NCBI GenBank assembly: GCA_039820545.1
Contig: JBCBPW010000015.1
Coordinates: 1 to 64,000, forward strand
Direction of reading: 5' to 3'
DNA: 64,000 bases
Source of the DNA: JALEFZ01 sp039820545
Lineage (GTDB): Bacteria > Bacteroidota > Bacteroidia > J057
Shown piece after piece: positions 61,240 to 64,000 of this stretch; within the stretch, counting starts at the first letter, position 1, and each line of letters begins with the position of its first letter. Under the pieces are notes generated by a model. The model ran no database searches, was not told where the DNA came from, and saw nothing but the letters and a program-made list of their open reading frames with translations. The translations under genes and the position numbers were made by a program.

Positions 61240-61854
61240 TCATCGAAAAATCCACTTGAGCTCAATCTCTAGATCGGGAAAAATAGTGGGAGAAATGATG
61301 TCTTGATGGGTGTAGATCTTATCGGCTCGCTTGTACCTTCCATCTTCTTGAAGCGTATGGGTCATGATGGTTCCTTCTGCTGGGTGTACGATCCAGTATT
61401 CCTTTACACCCGTATTTTGGTAAAGGTCATATTTCTCGTTTAGGTCCTTGTTAGAAGTAGACTTGGAGAGAATCTCAATGATCCATTCGGGGGCTCCTAT
61501 ACAGCCTCTTGAGTCGAGTTTTTGAGGATCACAGACGACACAGATATCGGGTTGGACGACTGTATCTACTTTTTGGTCTGTCATTTGACTTTCGGGTAAG
61601 GGTAACCTAACGTCAAATGGAGCATGGAATACTTTACAGGTTTTGCGCTTGAGGTATTGATAAATTTCCCCCATTAAGTTGGTGGAAATCTCCTGATGCC
61701 CCATACTTGGAGCAGGCGACATCTTGAAGATACGGCCTTTGATCAACTCTACGCGCTCCTTGAACTGCCACAGCAGGTAATCGGCGTAGGTATAAGACTT
61801 ATTCAGATCTAGTGCTTGGATGTCGGTGACGATATTTGCTTCCTGTGTCGGCAT
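61240..61854 (-). CDS. Uma2-family (DUF820) PD-(D/E)XK protein
   Basis: A 204-residue protein of the Uma2/DUF820 family. It has YADYLLWQFKERVELIKGRIFKM, and a nuclease-like core: VVQPDICVVCDP (Asp), APEWIIEILSKST (Glu-x-Lys-like spacing) and KYDLYQNTGVKEYWIVHP. The family has a restriction-endonuclease fold and is common in multiple copies in cyanobacteria and Bacteroidota. It is often loosely linked with transposons. Function is unproven. It stands alone, upstream of the ECF locus. Confidence 0.9.
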   Translation of the reverse strand: MPTQEANIVTDIQALDLNKSYTYADYLLWQFKERVELIKGRIFKMSPAPSMGHQEISTNLMGEIYQYLKRKTCKVFHAPFDVRLPLPESQMTDQKVDTVVQPDICVVCDPQKLDSRGCIGAPEWIIEILSKSTSNKDLNEKYDLYQNTGVKEYWIVHPAEGTIMTHTLQEDGRYKRADKIYTHQDIISPTIFPDLEIELKWIFR

Positions 61855-62128
61855 GAATGAATATACGAAAAACTTCGCTTGCGTTTTTATTCCATAGTGA
61901 TTAGGACGAATGAATTCCGATAGGATTCATTTTCTAAGTGGGGATGCGATAAATCGACGTCTCCATACAGAAAATACGGTACCAACCCATTCGTGATAAT
62001 CATTCAATGAAAACTAAAGATACATGCTTCCCATACAACCTTCTCCCCCTTTCTCTCTACATTGATACAAAGATATCTTTTGACCTCTTGCAAGAAGTCA
62101 AAGTCGACTGGACTCAACCCCTACACAA

Positions 62129-62692
62129 ATGGCAGCCCAGCAAGCGCGCATCTACCAAATGATCCCCGAGGAAGTGGCCCTCCTAGAGCGATGTCTCAAG
62201 CAGGACCGACTGGCCCAAAAAGAACTGTATGACAAGTACAAGGATGCGATGTATACCCTCTGTTATCGCATCACGAATGACTTCGAACTGGCGCAAGATG
62301 CCTTACAAGAAGCTTTTGTCGGTGTATTTAGAGGGCTGAATAAGTTTCGGAAGCAATCCTCTCTGGGAGCTTGGATCAAAACCATTGTGGTCCGAACAGC
62401 CTACCGAAAGGTCAAACAGCAGAATCAAATATTTTTTGAACCTATAGAAAATATCCCCGACAATGTCCTGCTAGACTGGGGGGAGTATATCGTACCTGCC
62501 TATCTTGAGCGTGCGATCCAATCTCTTCCACCAGGCTATCGATCGGTTTTTGTGTTGGTCGAAGTAGAGGGCTACAGCCATAAAGAAGTCGCTGAAATGC
62601 TCAGCATCTCTGTTGGTACCTCTAAATCCCAACTGTATCATTCGAAACGTCAACTTCAAAAAAAGCTCCGAGCTTGGGGTGAAAACAGATGA
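62129..62692 (+). CDS. second ECF-type sigma factor
   Basis: A 187-residue sigma factor with region 2 (ELAQDALQEAFVGVFRGLNKF, then RKQSSLGAWIKTIVVRTAYRKV) and region 4 (LPPGYRSVFVLVEVEGYSHKEVAEML, then SISVGTSKSQLYHSKRQLQKKL). This is the classic Bacteroidota ECF form. The stop codon overlaps the ATG of the next gene (ATGA), which encodes its likely anti-sigma factor. Confidence 0.95.
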   Translation: MAAQQARIYQMIPEEVALLERCLKQDRLAQKELYDKYKDAMYTLCYRITNDFELAQDALQEAFVGVFRGLNKFRKQSSLGAWIKTIVVRTAYRKVKQQNQIFFEPIENIPDNVLLDWGEYIVPAYLERAIQSLPPGYRSVFVLVEVEGYSHKEVAEMLSISVGTSKSQLYHSKRQLQKKLRAWGENR

Positions 62693-63282
62693 AAGAACAA
62701 AACCGACAAACCCTCCGCGATGCCCTCCAACAATTGCCCATACATGAGGTGCCCGAATCTGCATGGTCCTATATCATGTCTCAGATTCATGCTTCCTCTG
62801 ATCTGGCATCTCAACTCCCACAATATGCAGCGCCTCAAAGCGCATGGGAGAGTATAGAAGTCGCGCTACAGACTCCTGGAAGAAGCAGATCTATCCGTGC
62901 ATGGCTAGTGGCTGCTGCTGCCACACTTTTAGCGATGATGTCTATCGCCTTGACGGGAGATTACCATCAGGAGATACCTGTAGAGGTGCTCAATAAAGAA
63001 GTAAAGGAACTACCTGTAATTGCGCGTGCGCAACTCGTCGCTTTTGAAGAGGAATGGCGAGAAGAGGAAAATAAGATGTACCAATGTCTAGAGCATCTTC
63101 CTGATTCGAAGATGGTAAGCCTACGCCCCGTTTTGGCTTCCTATATGGATATTGCACATGATTACGATAATATGCGGGCACTTTTTCCTCAACAGGATAG
63201 TTTGACTGTGAGCCAGGAATTTATCTCAGTAGAAAAAAGTAGGGACAGTTTGCTGCAGTTGATTATGGAAAATTGTGAGTAG
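62689..63282 (+). CDS. anti-sigma-factor-like membrane protein
   Basis: A 197-residue protein. The cytoplasmic N-terminus has two similar ~30-residue units, LPIHEVPESAWSYIMSQI and LPQYAAPQSAWESIEVAL, an internal duplication of a 'P.saW..I...L' motif. One membrane segment follows (~residues 67-86, AWLVAAAATLLAMMSIAL). The outer ~110 residues are helical and acidic with no recognised domain. Coupled by ATGA overlap to the ECF sigma gene, so it is probably its anti-sigma factor. Confidence 0.82.
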   Translation: MKEQNRQTLRDALQQLPIHEVPESAWSYIMSQIHASSDLASQLPQYAAPQSAWESIEVALQTPGRSRSIRAWLVAAAATLLAMMSIALTGDYHQEIPVEVLNKEVKELPVIARAQLVAFEEEWREEENKMYQCLEHLPDSKMVSLRPVLASYMDIAHDYDNMRALFPQQDSLTVSQEFISVEKSRDSLLQLIMENCE

Positions 63283-63351
63283 GGGCGAGAGAAGTAAGCT
63301 AAAAGGAAAAGAGAAGGATTTTGAACGCAAAAAGGGGGTGAATGGAGCGTC

Positions 63352-63780
63352 TTAAGCCTTAGGTGTTTCGGAGGGGAGATTTTTGGCAAACTTATAAATA
63401 AAATGGTCGGTGGCTTCTTCTACTTTTACTTCATCCATGATCCTGTGAATGAGGTTAATTCCTAGACCGCCTTTTCCTCTGGCTTTGACTATTTCTGAGA
63501 CGTGTTTGGGCTTATACTTATCTATGGGAAATGCTTTGCCAGTATCTTTTATTTCTGTGTATAGGACAGTTTCTTTTCTGTAGAGGGAGACTTCTATCGT
63601 AGAATAATTATCACATTGATGTTGATGGATCATACAGTTTGCACAAGCTTCATCTACAGCTAGCACGATCTGATGGGAAAGTTTCCCATGGATATCCAAA
63701 TCCGTCAGTTGAGCCTTCACGAAGGCCCGAACTTCAGCTAAATTGGCTTTATTACATCTTACACGCAAATACGCCTTCAT
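63352..63780 (-). CDS. RsbW-like anti-sigma regulatory kinase
   Basis: A 142-residue GHKL ATPase domain of the HATPase_c_2 (RsbW/SpoIIAB-like) type: N-box AVDEACANCMIHQH, G1 IKDTGKAF, G2 GKGGLGINLIHRIMDEV. It lies 5 bases after a STAS antagonist gene. In partner switching the kinase binds a sigma factor or other target and is titrated by the unphosphorylated STAS protein. Bacteroidota lack SigB, so the target is unknown; PP2C-phosphatase signalling is the usual input. Confidence 0.92.
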   Translation of the reverse strand: MKAYLRVRCNKANLAEVRAFVKAQLTDLDIHGKLSHQIVLAVDEACANCMIHQHQCDNYSTIEVSLYRKETVLYTEIKDTGKAFPIDKYKPKHVSEIVKARGKGGLGINLIHRIMDEVKVEEATDHFIYKFAKNLPSETPKA

Positions 63781-63785
63781 ACCTT

Positions 63786-64000
63786 CTAGAATTCTAGACT
63801 GGGATCTATTTCGCCCTGATGCAATTTCAGATTATCAATTTTATCCAGTCCTAATATAGTAAAAACTTCATGAACATTATCCGCGAGGTGTGTGAGAATG
63901 ATCTTCCCGTTATTTTGCTCTATTTCATCTATGAAAGAAATGAACACCCCGAGGCCTGCACTAGATATATAAGTCACATTCTCCATATTAATATGGAGGT
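63786..64000 (-). CDS. STAS-domain anti-sigma antagonist (partial)
   Basis: C-terminal ~71 codons only; the frame runs off the window end with no start needed at 63984-63986. The peptide NMENVTYISSAGLGVFISF has the conserved phosphorylatable Ser pair of RsbV/SpoIIAA proteins (ISSAGLG), followed by the Leu-rich helix FTILGLDKI. It is the partner of the RsbW-like kinase encoded 5 bases downstream. Confidence 0.9.
   Translation of the reverse strand, partial: LHINMENVTYISSAGLGVFISFIDEIEQNNGKIILTHLADNVHEVFTILGLDKIDNLKLHQGEIDPSLEF

Noticed and set aside
61240..61854. Uma2 gene as part of the ECF/CHAT locus
   Set aside because: It is separated by 388 bases of non-coding DNA and belongs to a family that is usually scattered without fixed neighbours.

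Overview
The window reads as a chromosomal segment of a Bacteroidota bacterium, most likely of the Saprospiria/Chitinophagia type (lineage inferred, not tested). Several exported proteins end in the short 'YPNP/FPNP ... G.Y.L.I ... K' domain that directs cargo to the type IX secretion system (T9SS). Three consecutive genes carry SprB-like 'W.tG.tT..I..L..G.Y.V.V.D..GC' repeats. A Kdo transferase implies a Gram-negative outer membrane. A TAnnTTTG promoter core of Bacteroidota type is visible at the glpD/deoR intergenic region. No rRNA, tRNA, CRISPR array, prophage or transposase gene was seen.

Layout. 1-10.4 kb: exported proteins (YD-repeat-like protein, HtrA-like lipoprotein protease, unknown lipoprotein, TolB-propeller/amidohydrolase, SIMPL-like protein, VWA protein). 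10.6-13.4 kb: a TPR/LytS-type histidine kinase and its LytTR response regulator, with overlapping stop and start. 13.4-18.5 kb: polytopic membrane protein, CoA-transferase/hydrolase, RmuC. 18.8-24.6 kb: three tandem SprB-repeat/T9SS surface proteins. 24.7-27.2 kb: glpD and a divergent DeoR-type regulator, with paired direct repeats over both promoters. 27.2-34.0 kb: a light-sensing signalling operon (CheB-CheR-PAS-kinase, response regulator, bacteriophytochrome). 34.3-42.1 kb: SHOCT-like protein, GT2 glycosyltransferase fused to a phosphoglycosyltransferase-like half, small exported protein, ilvE, kdtA, T9SS esterase. 42.1-42.6 kb: a non-coding MITE-like element. 42.6-51.5 kb: PepF-type peptidase, an unknown helical protein, fused isobutyryl-CoA mutase IcmF, and a CoaD-CoaE fusion. 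52.1-60.9 kb: a one-strand locus of ECF sigma factor, membrane anti-sigma-like protein, giant LRR-subtilisin and TPR-CHAT (caspase-like) protein. 61.2-64 kb: Uma2 nuclease-fold protein, a second ECF sigma/anti-sigma pair, and an RsbW/STAS partner-switch pair cut by the window end.

The strongest candidates for undescribed biology are: (i) the ECF sigma / anti-sigma / LRR-subtilisin / TPR-CHAT locus, which puts two protease-like proteins beside a sigma switch; (ii) a dispersed hairpin-forming intergenic element present in three copies; (iii) a 0.4 kb MITE-like element with ~44 bp terminal inverted repeats and long internal palindromes, with a decayed relative 5 kb away; and (iv) the bacterial CoaD-CoaE fusion, which has the domain order of animal CoA synthase. 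Functions are inferred from motifs read by eye; no database search was possible.
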